Shown here: piece after piece, positions 15,535-24,741 of the stretch
Numbering within the stretch: position 1 is the first letter of the stretch
Layout of the letters: the number at the start of each line of letters is the position of its first letter
Assembly (NCBI GenBank): GCA_035303945.1
Contig: DATGQZ010000062.1
Coordinates: 1-64,000 of the forward strand
Length of the DNA stretch: 64,000 bases
DNA from: DATGMS01 sp035303945
GTDB taxonomy: Bacteria > Bacteroidota > Bacteroidia > Cytophagales > Cyclobacteriaceae
Direction of reading: 5' to 3'
Position numbers and translations under genes: made by a program
The notes under the pieces: model-generated
Told to the model about the DNA's origin: nothing
Seen by the model: only the letters and a program-made list of their open reading frames with translations
The model's database searches: none

Positions 15535-18297
15535 TTAGAAGGAGTCGAAGAACGATCTTCTTCTAGATACCTTCAAATCTTTTAGTATGGAGGATTTGAC
15601 GCGAATGTCAATACTGTAGGAAGTAAACCTCCCGAAGGGAACCCAGTTGACATTCATTTGCCAACAATGAAGATCTCTGGCGATACCTATCATCGTTTGT
15701 GTGGCTTTACCCGCCGAGAGGTCAAATCCGGATGTAAAATTGATCTTCCACTTTTCTGACAAACTGAGGTCACCGGAAACATTGACGGCTTGGGTGACAT
15801 TGGTTCTGCCGTTAGCCTGCTTGCTGTAGCTCAAATTATAGCCAAAAGTCATGTTCCAAGGGATGGACCAATCTATATATTGACTAGGATCTTGGGCGAT
15901 GCGGCTGATCTCGTTTTCAACAAATTCATTCATCTCGCCACCCTGTTCCAGAAATTCATTGGTCAGCTCATCGCGGACCTCGGCGGGCGATTTTTCCGAT
16001 GCACTGGGATTGATGCTCCCATTGAGGTTTAAAGTGGCACTTCTCAAGGTGCCAATGCCTTGGCCTCTCTTCCAAGCAAATTGGTTGATACGCCTCGTCA
16101 CTTCAGCACCTTGCGCGTTGGTGGTGGTTTGGACGGCATAAGGATCCAGATTAGCGGATACGAAGGCCGAAATACGTTGATTAAATAAGGATGTTCTTGT
16201 GTTAATGTTAAATGGGGCCAAATTGAAAGAATCCACTGCAAAGTTGTAGTTGGATGCGATATTCAAGGTTTGGAGGATAGGTACTTTTTTAGTTGTAGCT
16301 TCAGCAGTATCACTTTCCGTTTTTACTTTTGCTTCCAAAACGTTTCTGATCGAAAAACTTAAAGATTTGGATTCTCCTCTTGGCGCTCCCCCAAAAATGA
16401 ACCCTTGAAACCTGGAATATACCTGCTCCCTGCCTTGATTGTCCATTTGTACGGTCTGATAGTATCCATACTTAGGATCAGAAAAGTCAGGTGTCGTGTT
16501 AAAGCCAAAGGTAGGCTGCACATGGTGTCTTATGGCTTCTATTTTTGAACCCTTGCGGAAGGTATAAAAACCATAGATATTGGTGCTGAGGTTGAAGGAG
16601 GCATTATAATAACCAACCCGGTTAAAGCCATTTTCTAAGATCCTGTCCACCCGCTCCTCTACCGGGTTGTAGTAGTAATTGATCCTGTCTAGGTACCAAA
16701 GTTCTGTGTAGTTGAAAGAGGCTGTTCCTGTAAAATACCTAAACAACGAAAAATTTGAAGAGATCGGAATGTTATGCTTGAAGCCATTCTCAGCGTCCCT
16801 TAACAATTTTGACAAATTACGGAAATTAAAAGGGGTTACCTCCGGTGTGTTGCGGTTATTAGAACCATCTTGTACGAGCTCTGGCTCCACGCCCAACTCG
16901 TTGGTGATCCGGTTGCTGATGGAGTTCTGTGCGTTGAAGTTCCAAGCAATGTTGAGCGTCTTAAGCGGCTCAAACTTGATGTTTCTAAAAGGGTTTTGGC
17001 GGTTCATATTGATCGCCAGTTCCGGAAGCAATAGATTGACCTCATTGGTGACCTGATTTTGGGAGTGCCTTAAGTTGGCCGACATACTAAAAGGCGTGCC
17101 TGCAAATGTTTTGCTGTAAGATATATTAGAAGAAAAGTCAGAAGCCGTATTTTGAAGAAAATTAGTTTGGTTCAGGATATTATCATTATAGGATTTGGTT
17201 CCGAAGTTGGCAGAAGCAGAAAACCTGGAGTTGCCGCGGCTTTCCGGGGTATGGTTCCACCTCAACCAAAAGGCGTTATAATCAATGGGTACCTCCGCGG
17301 TTTCGGGGCTGCTAAAACGCTGATAGTCTACATTGAAACCTCCGCGGAAGCGGTATCGCTTGTTGTATACGGCAGCAGTCTTGAGTCCATATCCTCCTTT
17401 GGAAAACACTTCCCCGGTCAATTTGGCATGGATATAGTCGTTGAAGGCAAAATAGTAGCCGAAATCCCTCAAAAAGAAGCCTCTTGCCTGTTCTTCACCA
17501 TATGACGGAAATATGATACCACTGCTCTTTTCATCCGGCGTGTCGGGAATAATCCCAAAGGGCAACCCTACCGGCGTAGGGATATTGTTGAAATAGAAGT
17601 TGAATGGACCGGATACAATTTTATCTCCCCGGATGGACTTAATCCTGGAAGAGGAGATATGCCAGTGGGGCTCTACCAGATCACAGGTGGTATAGAAGGC
17701 ATGGCTCAAATAAACGTTTTCGTCCGCGTCCTTCTTAACGGTTTGTCCACGCAATAGACCCTCATCCTGCTGAGTGACCACATCGGTGATAATAGCCTTT
17801 CTGGATTTGAAGTTATAGCGCATCTCCTTCCGGATCTCGTAGGTGCTGGCCCCTTCCTTAAAAATCGGATTTCCCTGTTTTACTCCTGTAGTATCCTGAA
17901 GGCCGGAGGCGTAAATCATGCTCTTTTCCCAGTCGATCTCTATGTAATCTGCATCCAAGCGTATATTGCCGTATTCAAACCAAGCATCTTTGTATAGAAA
18001 GACTTTATTGGCTGTAAAATCGGATACAATGCTATCTTCAGCGTAATAGTTGATTACTGTCTCAATCTCGTTTTTAGGCACTGCTTTTGTTGAATCGGTC
18101 GCAGGGATGGTATCGTTAATGATTAGCGTGTCTATCGGTGCCAGCGGATCATTGGGCAATACCCTGGGATTAAGCAAGGTATCAGGGGTGGTGATTTCAA
18201 TTTCAGCGGGCTTTGCTTGTGTCTGTTGAGAAAAAACATGCAACTGGAATGAAATCAGTAGAGTTACGGAAAGAACGACGAGCTTAATATTCTGCAC
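15535..18297 (-). CDS. lptD: LptD-like LPS assembly outer-membrane protein
   Basis: A 920-residue outer-membrane protein. A signal peptide (MQNIKLVVLSVTLLISFQLHVFSQ) and a Pro/Thr-rich linker precede an OstA/LptA-like beta-jellyroll part, roughly residues 85-250 (DWEKSMIYASGLQDTTGVKQG). A large barrel domain rich in alternating aromatic/polar strands follows and ends RSFFDSF, with a terminal Phe. The LptD domain would take LPS or an LPS-like glycolipid to the cell surface. It is divergent from the cell-wall amidase gene at 18512. On the plus strand the gene is convergent with the ECF partner gene. Confidence 0.9.
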   Translation of the reverse strand: MQNIKLVVLSVTLLISFQLHVFSQQTQAKPAEIEITTPDTLLNPRVLPNDPLAPIDTLIINDTIPATDSTKAVPKNEIETVINYYAEDSIVSDFTANKVFLYKDAWFEYGNIRLDADYIEIDWEKSMIYASGLQDTTGVKQGNPIFKEGASTYEIRKEMRYNFKSRKAIITDVVTQQDEGLLRGQTVKKDADENVYLSHAFYTTCDLVEPHWHISSSRIKSIRGDKIVSGPFNFYFNNIPTPVGLPFGIIPDTPDEKSSGIIFPSYGEEQARGFFLRDFGYYFAFNDYIHAKLTGEVFSKGGYGLKTAAVYNKRYRFRGGFNVDYQRFSSPETAEVPIDYNAFWLRWNHTPESRGNSRFSASANFGTKSYNDNILNQTNFLQNTASDFSSNISYSKTFAGTPFSMSANLRHSQNQVTNEVNLLLPELAINMNRQNPFRNIKFEPLKTLNIAWNFNAQNSISNRITNELGVEPELVQDGSNNRNTPEVTPFNFRNLSKLLRDAENGFKHNIPISSNFSLFRYFTGTASFNYTELWYLDRINYYYNPVEERVDRILENGFNRVGYYNASFNLSTNIYGFYTFRKGSKIEAIRHHVQPTFGFNTTPDFSDPKYGYYQTVQMDNQGREQVYSRFQGFIFGGAPRGESKSLSFSIRNVLEAKVKTESDTAEATTKKVPILQTLNIASNYNFAVDSFNLAPFNINTRTSLFNQRISAFVSANLDPYAVQTTTNAQGAEVTRRINQFAWKRGQGIGTLRSATLNLNGSINPSASEKSPAEVRDELTNEFLEQGGEMNEFVENEISRIAQDPSQYIDWSIPWNMTFGYNLSYSKQANGRTNVTQAVNVSGDLSLSEKWKINFTSGFDLSAGKATQTMIGIARDLHCWQMNVNWVPFGRFTSYSIDIRVKSSILKDLKVSRRRSFFDSF

Positions 18298-18511
18298 CGA
18301 TTATTTCTATTTGCATTAAAAATTTATAATTTTCGCATAAAGTTAGTGTTATTAACGTGTAAGGAACGAAGCAAGCCCAAAAATATTCAACAATTTAGGC
18401 ATCGCTTTCAACCAGCGTGTTTTGCTTTGTGCACAGGCCCTCACCCTGCTGGTTCAACGGAACCAATAACATATTTTGACTGGATAGAGATTGTTAGATA
18501 AAAATTCTTTT

Positions 18512-19303
18512 ATGGATAGAAGGACCACGATTAAAAAACTACTTCTGGGTTCCTCCCTGTCCTTGCTGGGAGGAAATTTGTTGGCAGCTAAGCCGACCGA
18601 ATTTAAGTTGAGGCGTGTAGTACTTGATGCGGGTCATGGTGGGAAAGACCCCGGAACCGTAGGAAAGAAAACAAGGGAAAAAGACGTCGTGTTGTCCCTG
18701 GCATTGCAGGTGGGAAATTATATCAAAGAAAACCTTCCTGACGTAGAGGTGATCTATACCCGTAAGACAGATGTATTCGTAGAGCTGAAGGAGAGGGCAA
18801 ATATCGCCAATAGAAACAAGGCTGATCTATTTGTTTCAATTCATTGCAATGCTACGAGAACACCCTCTGTATATGGCACAGAGACATTTGTGATGGGATC
18901 CAAAAACTTCAACGCGAACTTTGATATCGTAAAGCGGGAGAATGCTGTTATTCTTCTAGAAGATAATTACGAAGAGAATTATGAGGGGTTTGACCCACAG
19001 TCGCCCGAGTCATACATGATGTTTAACCTCATGCAAAAGGCCCATTTTGCCAACAGTCTTTCTCTTGCTCAGAAAATAGAGACTGATTTTTCCACCCGCG
19101 TCAATCGTTCAAGTAGGGGCGTGAAACAAGCGCCTTTCTATGTACTTTGGACCACAAGTATGCCTAGTGTGTTGGTAGAAACAGGATTTCTTTCCAATCC
19201 TACTGAAGAAAATTACTTAAACAGCAAGCAGGGTCAAACATACATTTCATCTGGAATCTACCGAGCCATTAAAGCATATAAAGAGGAAATAGAATCTTTG
19301 TAA
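18512..19303 (+). CDS. N-acetylmuramoyl-L-alanine amidase (Amidase_3)
   Basis: A 263-residue zinc amidase that cleaves the bond between N-acetylmuramic acid and the peptide stem of peptidoglycan. Zinc-ligand and catalytic motifs are VVLDAGHGGKDPGTVG, EKDVVLSLAL, VSIHCNAT and VLVETGFLSNP. The N-terminus MDRRTTIKKLLLGSSLSLLG has an RR-x-x-x-KK pattern and a hydrophobic core, so it may be a Tat-type signal. The ATG at 18512 is chosen over an upstream TTG at 18491 because the signal peptide begins there. Divergent from lptD. Confidence 0.93.
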   Translation: MDRRTTIKKLLLGSSLSLLGGNLLAAKPTEFKLRRVVLDAGHGGKDPGTVGKKTREKDVVLSLALQVGNYIKENLPDVEVIYTRKTDVFVELKERANIANRNKADLFVSIHCNATRTPSVYGTETFVMGSKNFNANFDIVKRENAVILLEDNYEENYEGFDPQSPESYMMFNLMQKAHFANSLSLAQKIETDFSTRVNRSSRGVKQAPFYVLWTTSMPSVLVETGFLSNPTEENYLNSKQGQTYISSGIYRAIKAYKEEIESL

Positions 19304-19526
19304 TTTGGGTGAGACATTTAGCATCCAAAAGTGCTATCGGACAGGAGATGCTACGTCCTTTATCCTGACAGAGCTCGTCTTCATGTTCAACCCGTTGATG
19401 CGCGGAAATTCGTAAATTTGTCAGTGGAGAGGCGGCCAACATGCTAAAGTTCCTTGAGCATGGATTACACGAAAGAAAGGAACCAATGAGCTTTGCCTCC
19501 TGTTTTTGGAATGATTAAGATTTGCG

Positions 19527-20369
19527 ATGGAAAAACTGAGTGAAAAGGAGCTTCATGCTCTAGTCTCGCTTTTGGACGATACAGATAGGGAAGTCAAAAA
19601 CCACGTTAAAGGCAAGATAATTTCTTTGGGAAAAGACGTGATTCCGTTTTTAGAGGATCGATGGGAAAATAGTTTCAATCCTGAACTACAACGGGAGATC
19701 GAGGAGCTGGTGCATGAATTGCAGTTTTCCTCCCTTAAAGAAAAGCTTGTGGCTTGGAGGGATTCAGGGGAACAAGATTTGCTGACAGGGCTTTGGCTGG
19801 TCAACACCTATCAATATCCTGAACTGGAATTCGAGAAGCTAAATGCTGAAATGCATCAAATATATTTTGAGGTTTGGACAGCGTTCAATAATGAGCTTCC
19901 TCCTTATGACAAAATCCGCATAATTAATAACATTCTTTTTGGAAGCCTTCGTTTTTCCGCCAATACAAAAAATTTTCATTCGCCCGGCAACAGCATGTTG
20001 AGCAATGTGCTCGAAAGTAGAAAGGGCAATCCAATCAGTCTATGCTCCATCTATTTGTTGGTCGCGAATAAGTTGGGTCTACCCGTATACGGGGTGAATC
20101 TCCCTAATTTGTTTGTACTTACCTATAAGTCAGAGGAGGTTACCTTCTATATCAATGCTTTCAATAAAGGGTTGATTTTCACGAAGCAAGATATTACCAA
20201 TTATCTGGAACATTTGCGAATTCAACCACAGAGAGAGTACTTCGAACCCTGCAAAAACATCGAAATCATCAAGCGCACCTTAAGGAATCTGTATATAGCT
20301 TTTGAGAAAATCGGTGATTTAGAAAAGGCGGGAGAAATTCGAGAACTGTTGGCTATCGTAGAGGCTTAG
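19527..20369 (+). CDS. SirB1/transglutaminase-like family protein, probable non-catalytic
   Basis: A 280-residue protein. An N-terminal helical part with HEAT-like pattern (residues 1-80) precedes the SirB1 core with RKGNPISLCSIYLLVANKLGLPVYG. Where most family members have GVNLPGHFLLRY this protein has GVNLPNLFVLTY, and the later D-P-F-x-x-G segment is NAFNKG. The His and Asp expected for a transglutaminase-type triad are therefore missing, and the fold is probably used for binding. The C-terminus resembles a short TPR pair. The stop codon interlocks with that of the minus-strand gene at 20366. Confidence 0.85.
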   Translation: MEKLSEKELHALVSLLDDTDREVKNHVKGKIISLGKDVIPFLEDRWENSFNPELQREIEELVHELQFSSLKEKLVAWRDSGEQDLLTGLWLVNTYQYPELEFEKLNAEMHQIYFEVWTAFNNELPPYDKIRIINNILFGSLRFSANTKNFHSPGNSMLSNVLESRKGNPISLCSIYLLVANKLGLPVYGVNLPNLFVLTYKSEEVTFYINAFNKGLIFTKQDITNYLEHLRIQPQREYFEPCKNIEIIKRTLRNLYIAFEKIGDLEKAGEIRELLAIVEA

Positions 20370-20944
20370 GGGCTTTTAACATTACAACCAACAGCACGTG
20401 TTGAAGCAGGTTGAGCTGTTTTATTTTGAATGATGCTTTGCAAGGCATCTTCTAAATAAGTCTGCGTAGCACTTTGGGGAAGTTGAGGGTTGTTGTCAAT
20501 TCCACCTTCATAGGCCACTGAAAAACCTTGTGGACTGGGTGTAACTACAACCACTTGAGGCAATTTTGTGATGTTCAGTGCGCGCGTCACAGACTGGCTT
20601 TGATCGCTGAGGTAAGGGAGGCCTGCCAAAGTAGAGCCCGATCGCTTGACCATTTCCGCTGCACTTTCTCCTTCCGCGGCATCAGCATGGGGATTTATCA
20701 ATGCAAACCTAAAACCTTGAGGTATAAACCGCGTGGCTAAATCAGCGATTCGGGACTCGTAAAGCTTCGAATAAGGGCAAGAATTGCTGGTAAAAACCAA
20801 CACTACGGCAGTAGCTGATTGATGTTGAGAAAGCACAAACTCATTGCCGGAAACAACGTCTTTTAACGAAAAATTATTGACCATTTGTGCGTAGGCAGGG
20901 AGGGAAAGCAGTAGTAAGAGCAGACTTATGAATAGGTTATGCAT
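20366..20944 (-). CDS. Secreted thioredoxin-fold protein (redoxin/AhpC-TSA type)
   Basis: A 192-residue protein with signal peptide MHNLFISLLLLLLSLPAYAQ. The thioredoxin-like core contains VLVFTSNSCPYSKLYESRI, so the usual C-x-x-C site is reduced to C-P-Y-S, and a cis-Pro loop follows in KLPQVVVVTP. A second Cys lies near the C-terminus in VGCNVKSP. The single N-terminal Cys suggests a peroxiredoxin-like or heme/thiol-handling role instead of disulfide exchange by C-x-x-C. It follows the phosphopantetheinyl transferase gene by 12 bp on the same strand. Confidence 0.82.
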   Translation of the reverse strand: MHNLFISLLLLLLSLPAYAQMVNNFSLKDVVSGNEFVLSQHQSATAVVLVFTSNSCPYSKLYESRIADLATRFIPQGFRFALINPHADAAEGESAAEMVKRSGSTLAGLPYLSDQSQSVTRALNITKLPQVVVVTPSPQGFSVAYEGGIDNNPQLPQSATQTYLEDALQSIIQNKTAQPASTRAVGCNVKSP

Positions 20945-20956
20945 TATTTCGAAATT

Positions 20957-21586
20957 TTACCATACTGTATAAGTTAACACCATTTCCTTGTTCCGTTCTA
21001 CTTCTACAGCATAATGGTGGTCTGCAAAGTCTGTACCATAGACTTTCCCCTTTATGATCCTTTGTTCCTTGGTAAAAGGCTGTAGTAAGATGTTCTGCTT
21101 TAGACTGATCCCTTTTTTGCCCTGGCATTTGTAAATCGTCTCTTTGGCTGACCAAGCAATGGTATGGAGCAGTGGATCTTTAGCCAGAAATGCGAGTTCG
21201 GAGGGGTCCAGAAATTTCGGCCCCAGCTTAACTACCTTTTCCCTTACGAAATCAAGGTCAATGCCTACAGGCATTTCTTTGTGAAAAATTGCTGCCGCCC
21301 AGCCATGACTATGGGTAAGCGAAACATAGCCGTAATTGTTCATGGGATGGCTTTTGCCGTGTTCGTCTTTATAGAAGCCAGGGTAAGGTAAACTAAGGCA
21401 GTCTAAAGCATCCTTGATTGCCATACGCGCGCCTTTCCACTCCCGACTTTTTTCCGGATGACTGATTACTGCGCAGGAAAGCTTTTCTCTAAAGCTCAAA
21501 AAATCACAGGATAGGCAGTCCTGTTCCATATAATTATTAATAGCAAAGGCTGATAACGGGCTAATTTTTTCTATTTTTGTTTGCAT
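20957..21586 (-). CDS. 4'-phosphopantetheinyl transferase (Sfp type)
   Basis: A 209-residue enzyme that moves phosphopantetheine from CoA to a serine of acyl, peptidyl or aryl carrier proteins. Family motifs are present: YVSLTHSHGWAAAIF, the Mg-binding GIDLDFVREK, and WSAKETIYKCQGKKG. It may serve the general fatty-acid carrier protein or secondary metabolism. The type III PKS in this window does not need such a carrier. It is divergent from the WD40 gene, and the ATG at 21586 leaves 35 bp between the two starts. Confidence 0.92.
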   Translation of the reverse strand: MQTKIEKISPLSAFAINNYMEQDCLSCDFLSFREKLSCAVISHPEKSREWKGARMAIKDALDCLSLPYPGFYKDEHGKSHPMNNYGYVSLTHSHGWAAAIFHKEMPVGIDLDFVREKVVKLGPKFLDPSELAFLAKDPLLHTIAWSAKETIYKCQGKKGISLKQNILLQPFTKEQRIIKGKVYGTDFADHHYAVEVERNKEMVLTYTVW

Positions 21587-21621
21587 GCTTTAGAAGCTAC
21601 TCTACATTGTCATTGCAATAT

Positions 21622-22530
21622 ATGCCAAAAACCCAAGTAAATAAACTGTATACCTTGACAGGGCACAATCACAGCATCTATGCTTTGGCTGAAGGTGCTG
21701 ATCCCAGATACTTTTATACGGGCGCAGGCGATGGTATGGTGGTTGAATGGGATTTGGAGGATCCTAAGGATGGCAAGCTGGTTGCCAAGTTACCGCATTC
21801 CGTATATGCCTTGGCGGTGGATAGGAAGAGAAGGCAATTGTTTATCGGGCATAACTTTGAAGGCATTCACGCCATAGACCTTGACAGCAAGAAGGAGGTT
21901 TGGTCCCGTAAAATAACAGACCATTCTATATTTGATCTGCAGGTTTTTGAGGATACGCTTTTAGTGGGAACGGGTAGTGGTGTGATTGTTGTCATGGATA
22001 TAGAAGAGAAGTCTGTGCTAAAGCATATCAAGATAAGCAACCAGAACGTTAGAGTATTTTCAATAGACCCCCTTCATAGACATCTTGCTGTCGGTTCCAG
22101 CGACAATTCGGTAGTTGTTTTTGACTTAAATACCTGGAAGCCGCTGGCTCGGCTGGATGGTCATACCAACTCTGTATTTGCATTGTCCTATTTCCCCGGA
22201 GGCAGGCTTTTGGTCAGTGGAGGGAGGGATGCACATCTTAAATTCTGGGAAACTGAGCAATACCGGGAAATTGAAAGCATTGTAGCCCACATGTATGCCA
22301 TCAACTATGTCGATTTTAGAGAAGATGGCCGATACTTTGTGACCTGTAGCATGGACAAATCCATTAAGCTTTGGGATGCGCGTTCACTGCAATTGCTTAA
22401 AGTAATCGATAAAGCAAGACATGCTGGACACGGTACCTCCATTAACAAGGTGTTATGGAGCAGATATAACCAACAAATCATTGCCATCAGTGATGACCGT
22501 ACTGTCACCATTTGGGACATAGATCTATAA
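21622..22530 (+). CDS. WD40 repeat protein (seven-bladed propeller)
   Basis: A 302-residue protein with about seven WD-type repeats, for example VVEWDL, VVVFDL, LKFWET, IKLWDA and the last VTIWDIDL. No signal peptide, membrane segment or enzyme domain is visible, so it is probably a cytoplasmic scaffold. The ATG at 21622 is chosen because an upstream start at 21577 would overlap the divergent phosphopantetheinyl transferase. It ends four bases before the DivIVA-domain gene, suggesting an operon WD40-DivIVA-folB. Confidence 0.9.
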   Translation: MPKTQVNKLYTLTGHNHSIYALAEGADPRYFYTGAGDGMVVEWDLEDPKDGKLVAKLPHSVYALAVDRKRRQLFIGHNFEGIHAIDLDSKKEVWSRKITDHSIFDLQVFEDTLLVGTGSGVIVVMDIEEKSVLKHIKISNQNVRVFSIDPLHRHLAVGSSDNSVVVFDLNTWKPLARLDGHTNSVFALSYFPGGRLLVSGGRDAHLKFWETEQYREIESIVAHMYAINYVDFREDGRYFVTCSMDKSIKLWDARSLQLLKVIDKARHAGHGTSINKVLWSRYNQQIIAISDDRTVTIWDIDL

Positions 22531-22534
22531 TGTA

Positions 22535-23368
22535 ATGAGAATAACACCACTAGAGATCCGCCAAAAAACATTCGAAAAGATATTCAGAGGCTACGATAAA
22601 GACGAGGTAACGGCTTTTCTGACTTTATTGTCCCAAGAGTGGGAAAAGATCAGTGACGAAAAGAAAATGCTGGAGCTAAAGTATGAACAGGCCCAGAAAG
22701 AATCCGAAAAACTAAAGCAGGTAGAAGGCTCTCTGTTTAGAACCCTGAAATCAGCAGAAGATACCGGTGCTGCCATCATCGAAGAAGCCAATAAAACAGC
22801 AGAGCTTATCATCAATGACGCAAGGACAAAGGCGGAAGCACTCACCTCGGATGCAGACAAGCAGGCCCGACAAAAAATTGAGGCTGCCGAGTCTCATGCA
22901 AAAGCAGTGTTGGATAATTTAAAACAAGATGTTTCGGCGTTGATTGAAAATTATGAGACGTTGCTGGCACAGCGGGAGATCGTGATCAAGAACCTTAAAA
23001 GCATCGCTGCTGAGACCTTGGAGACGGTTAAAATAGCCGAAGATGAGCTGGAACATATTGACATAACCGCCCATGCTAAAGTGATCGAAGAACTGGATCG
23101 ATTGGATGTGTCGGCTGGTGCCAGCCCTTATAGTGAGATCAAGCAGACCATCGTTACAGCCTTTGAGAGCGGTGAAGTAGAGGTGAAGGAAGAAACATTT
23201 GAAGAGGAAGCACTTGAAGCGGAATCGCCTGAACAAGTAGAGGAAGTTGCCTTAGGCTCAGGAGAAGAAAGCCGATCCGATGAGGCAGCGTTAGATGATT
23301 CCGAACCTATAGTAGTAGAGAAGGAGAAGAAAAAGGAGTCTGGTTCATTTTTCGACCAATTTGATTGA
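22535..23368 (+). CDS. DivIVA-domain coiled-coil protein
   Basis: A 277-residue protein. The N-terminal ITPLEIRQKTFEKIFRGYDKDEVTAFL matches the DivIVA/GpsB membrane-binding domain. Long coiled coils rich in Lys/Glu/Ala follow, about residues 30-200, then an acidic Glu-rich tail ending KKKESGSFFDQFD. In Gram-positives such proteins mark curved membranes at septum and poles. The role in Bacteroidota is not settled. It is linked to WD40 (4 bp) and to folB, whose ATG overlaps its TGA. Confidence 0.88.
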   Translation: MRITPLEIRQKTFEKIFRGYDKDEVTAFLTLLSQEWEKISDEKKMLELKYEQAQKESEKLKQVEGSLFRTLKSAEDTGAAIIEEANKTAELIINDARTKAEALTSDADKQARQKIEAAESHAKAVLDNLKQDVSALIENYETLLAQREIVIKNLKSIAAETLETVKIAEDELEHIDITAHAKVIEELDRLDVSAGASPYSEIKQTIVTAFESGEVEVKEETFEEEALEAESPEQVEEVALGSGEESRSDEAALDDSEPIVVEKEKKKESGSFFDQFD

Positions 23369-23733
23369 TGGGAAGGGTATCACTGGAAGGTATAGAATTC
23401 CACGCTTACCATGGGGTGTTTTCTGAAGAAAAAAAATTGGGAAACCGCTTTACTGTGGATATTCATGTGGAGACAGACTTTAAAAAAGGTATGCTGCATG
23501 ACGATCTAAAATCCACCGTAGATTATGTAAGGCTGTATCAGATCGCGCAGAACCACATGAAGGTTCCGGTGAGGTTGCTGGAGCATCTTGCTCACTTAAT
23601 GATTCAGGACATTTTGGCTGCCTATCCTAACTTAGTCAAAATCCAGGTGATTATCAAAAAGCATAATCCCGCGCTCGGCGGTGTGGTCAACTATTCTGTG
23701 GTGGAAGTGAGTTTTCCGGAGGACTACAAGTAG
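23368..23733 (+). CDS. folB: Dihydroneopterin aldolase
   Basis: A 121-residue enzyme of folate synthesis that turns 7,8-dihydroneopterin into 6-hydroxymethyl-dihydropterin and glycolaldehyde. Recognisable elements are LEGIEFHAYHGVFSEEKKLG, with Tyr and Glu of the pterin pocket, STVDYVRLYQIA, RLLEHLAHLM, with the conserved Glu-His, and IIKKHNPALGG, with the catalytic Lys. The ATG overlaps the TGA of the DivIVA gene by one base (TGATG), showing coupling. Confidence 0.95.
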   Translation: MGRVSLEGIEFHAYHGVFSEEKKLGNRFTVDIHVETDFKKGMLHDDLKSTVDYVRLYQIAQNHMKVPVRLLEHLAHLMIQDILAAYPNLVKIQVIIKKHNPALGGVVNYSVVEVSFPEDYK

Positions 23734-23752
23734 AAAGGGTTAGCTATGATGC

Positions 23753-24055
23753 TTAGATTTGATCCTTAGGATTGACAAATGTAAAACCCCTGGCTTCAGC
23801 ACCGTCGTAAAAGTCAACCTTCATGCCCATCAAAAACATGACATGCTTTTTTTCCATTAAAACCGGGATCCCGTCAATTTCAAATTGCTGGTCGTTTTCT
23901 TTGGGAGTGTCAAATCCGAGGTTGTAAGAAACACCCCCGCATCCACCGCCTTTGACACCCACACGAAGCCGGTATTCTGCGGGAATATTTTTGTTAGCCA
24001 TGATGTTTTTGATTTCCGCTCTGGCCTTATCGGTAATTTCTATGGGAATCAACAT
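23753..24055 (-). CDS. HesB/IscA-family iron-sulfur assembly accessory protein, one-cysteine form
   Basis: A 100-residue protein with the family core LRVGVKGGGCGGVSYNLGFD and VDFYDGAEARGFTFVNP. Classical IscA/ErpA proteins have three Cys: one here and a C-x-C near the C-terminus. This protein keeps only the first and ends FVNPKDQI, so the C-x-C is missing. This shortened form is known to occur in Bacteroidota, but how it binds a cluster or iron is unclear. It is convergent with folB and divergent from the gene at 24164. Confidence 0.9.
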   Translation of the reverse strand: MLIPIEITDKARAEIKNIMANKNIPAEYRLRVGVKGGGCGGVSYNLGFDTPKENDQQFEIDGIPVLMEKKHVMFLMGMKVDFYDGAEARGFTFVNPKDQI

Positions 24056-24163
24056 GTCGATTTAATGCATTTGTCCGTTGGATAGTTCAAAATTAGGAAG
24101 GAATTAAGAATTGATGAAGGTTTTATTCAACGCTTTTATTTAAGATATTCACAAAAAAACTAC

Positions 24164-24685
24164 ATGGACTTAATTGCAGATATTTTAAAAATTGTCCTGC
24201 CTGCTGGCTTGGTCATATATGGAATGTACTTGGTTGCGGTATCATTTTTGAAGAGTGAAAGAGAAAATAAGCTGATCTCCTTAAAAACAAAAAATTCGGA
24301 AACCATTCTTCCCCTGAGATTGCAGGCAGCAGAGAGGATTTGTCTATTGCTAGAACGCGTGACGCCTAATAATCTCATCAGAAGGGTGAACACTGGAAAT
24401 TATTCTGCTAAAGAATTGCATCATTTGCTGCTGTCAGAAGTGAGGGAGGAATTCAACCATAACCTGTCGCAGCAGCTATACTTTTCAGATGAAACTTGGG
24501 AGAGTGTTAAAAATGCCATAGAACAAGTGATCACCATGATTAATCGGGCAGCTCAGGATCTTAATGAAGAAGCCCGAGGAATAGATTTGAACAAAAGGAT
24601 TTTCCAGCTTTACCTAGAAAAGAACAAGGACAGTATTTCACAGGCTTTGAAGAACGTGAAAGCTGAAATAAGGGTTTATTTTTAG
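24164..24685 (+). CDS. Conserved hypothetical protein with one N-terminal membrane helix
   Basis: A 173-residue protein. One hydrophobic helix (IVLPAGLVIYGMYLVAVSFL) is followed by a charged cytoplasmic helical domain with LQAAERICLLLERVTPNNLI, EVREEFNHNLSQQLYFSDETW and a C-terminal basic helix. It resembles a protein family seen across Bacteroidota, but I cannot name a function. It starts 108 bp from the divergent IscA-like gene and is followed after 56 bp by the DUF1232 gene. Confidence 0.8.
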   Translation: MDLIADILKIVLPAGLVIYGMYLVAVSFLKSERENKLISLKTKNSETILPLRLQAAERICLLLERVTPNNLIRRVNTGNYSAKELHHLLLSEVREEFNHNLSQQLYFSDETWESVKNAIEQVITMINRAAQDLNEEARGIDLNKRIFQLYLEKNKDSISQALKNVKAEIRVYF

Positions 24686-24741
24686 GACCACCGTTTGATA
24701 AAAGGAGAAAGAGATAATGTAGCCCCTGGATCTAGTTGACC

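Noticed and set aside
15790..17505. Several plus-strand frames of 80-117 codons
   Set aside because: All lie antisense inside lptD, which has a full signal peptide and barrel pattern.
18361..18480. Imperfect repeats around ACCAGCGTG and CTGCTGGTT in the lptD/amidase intergenic region
   Set aside because: Short and imperfect, with no promoter-like elements in register, so no regulatory role is claimed.
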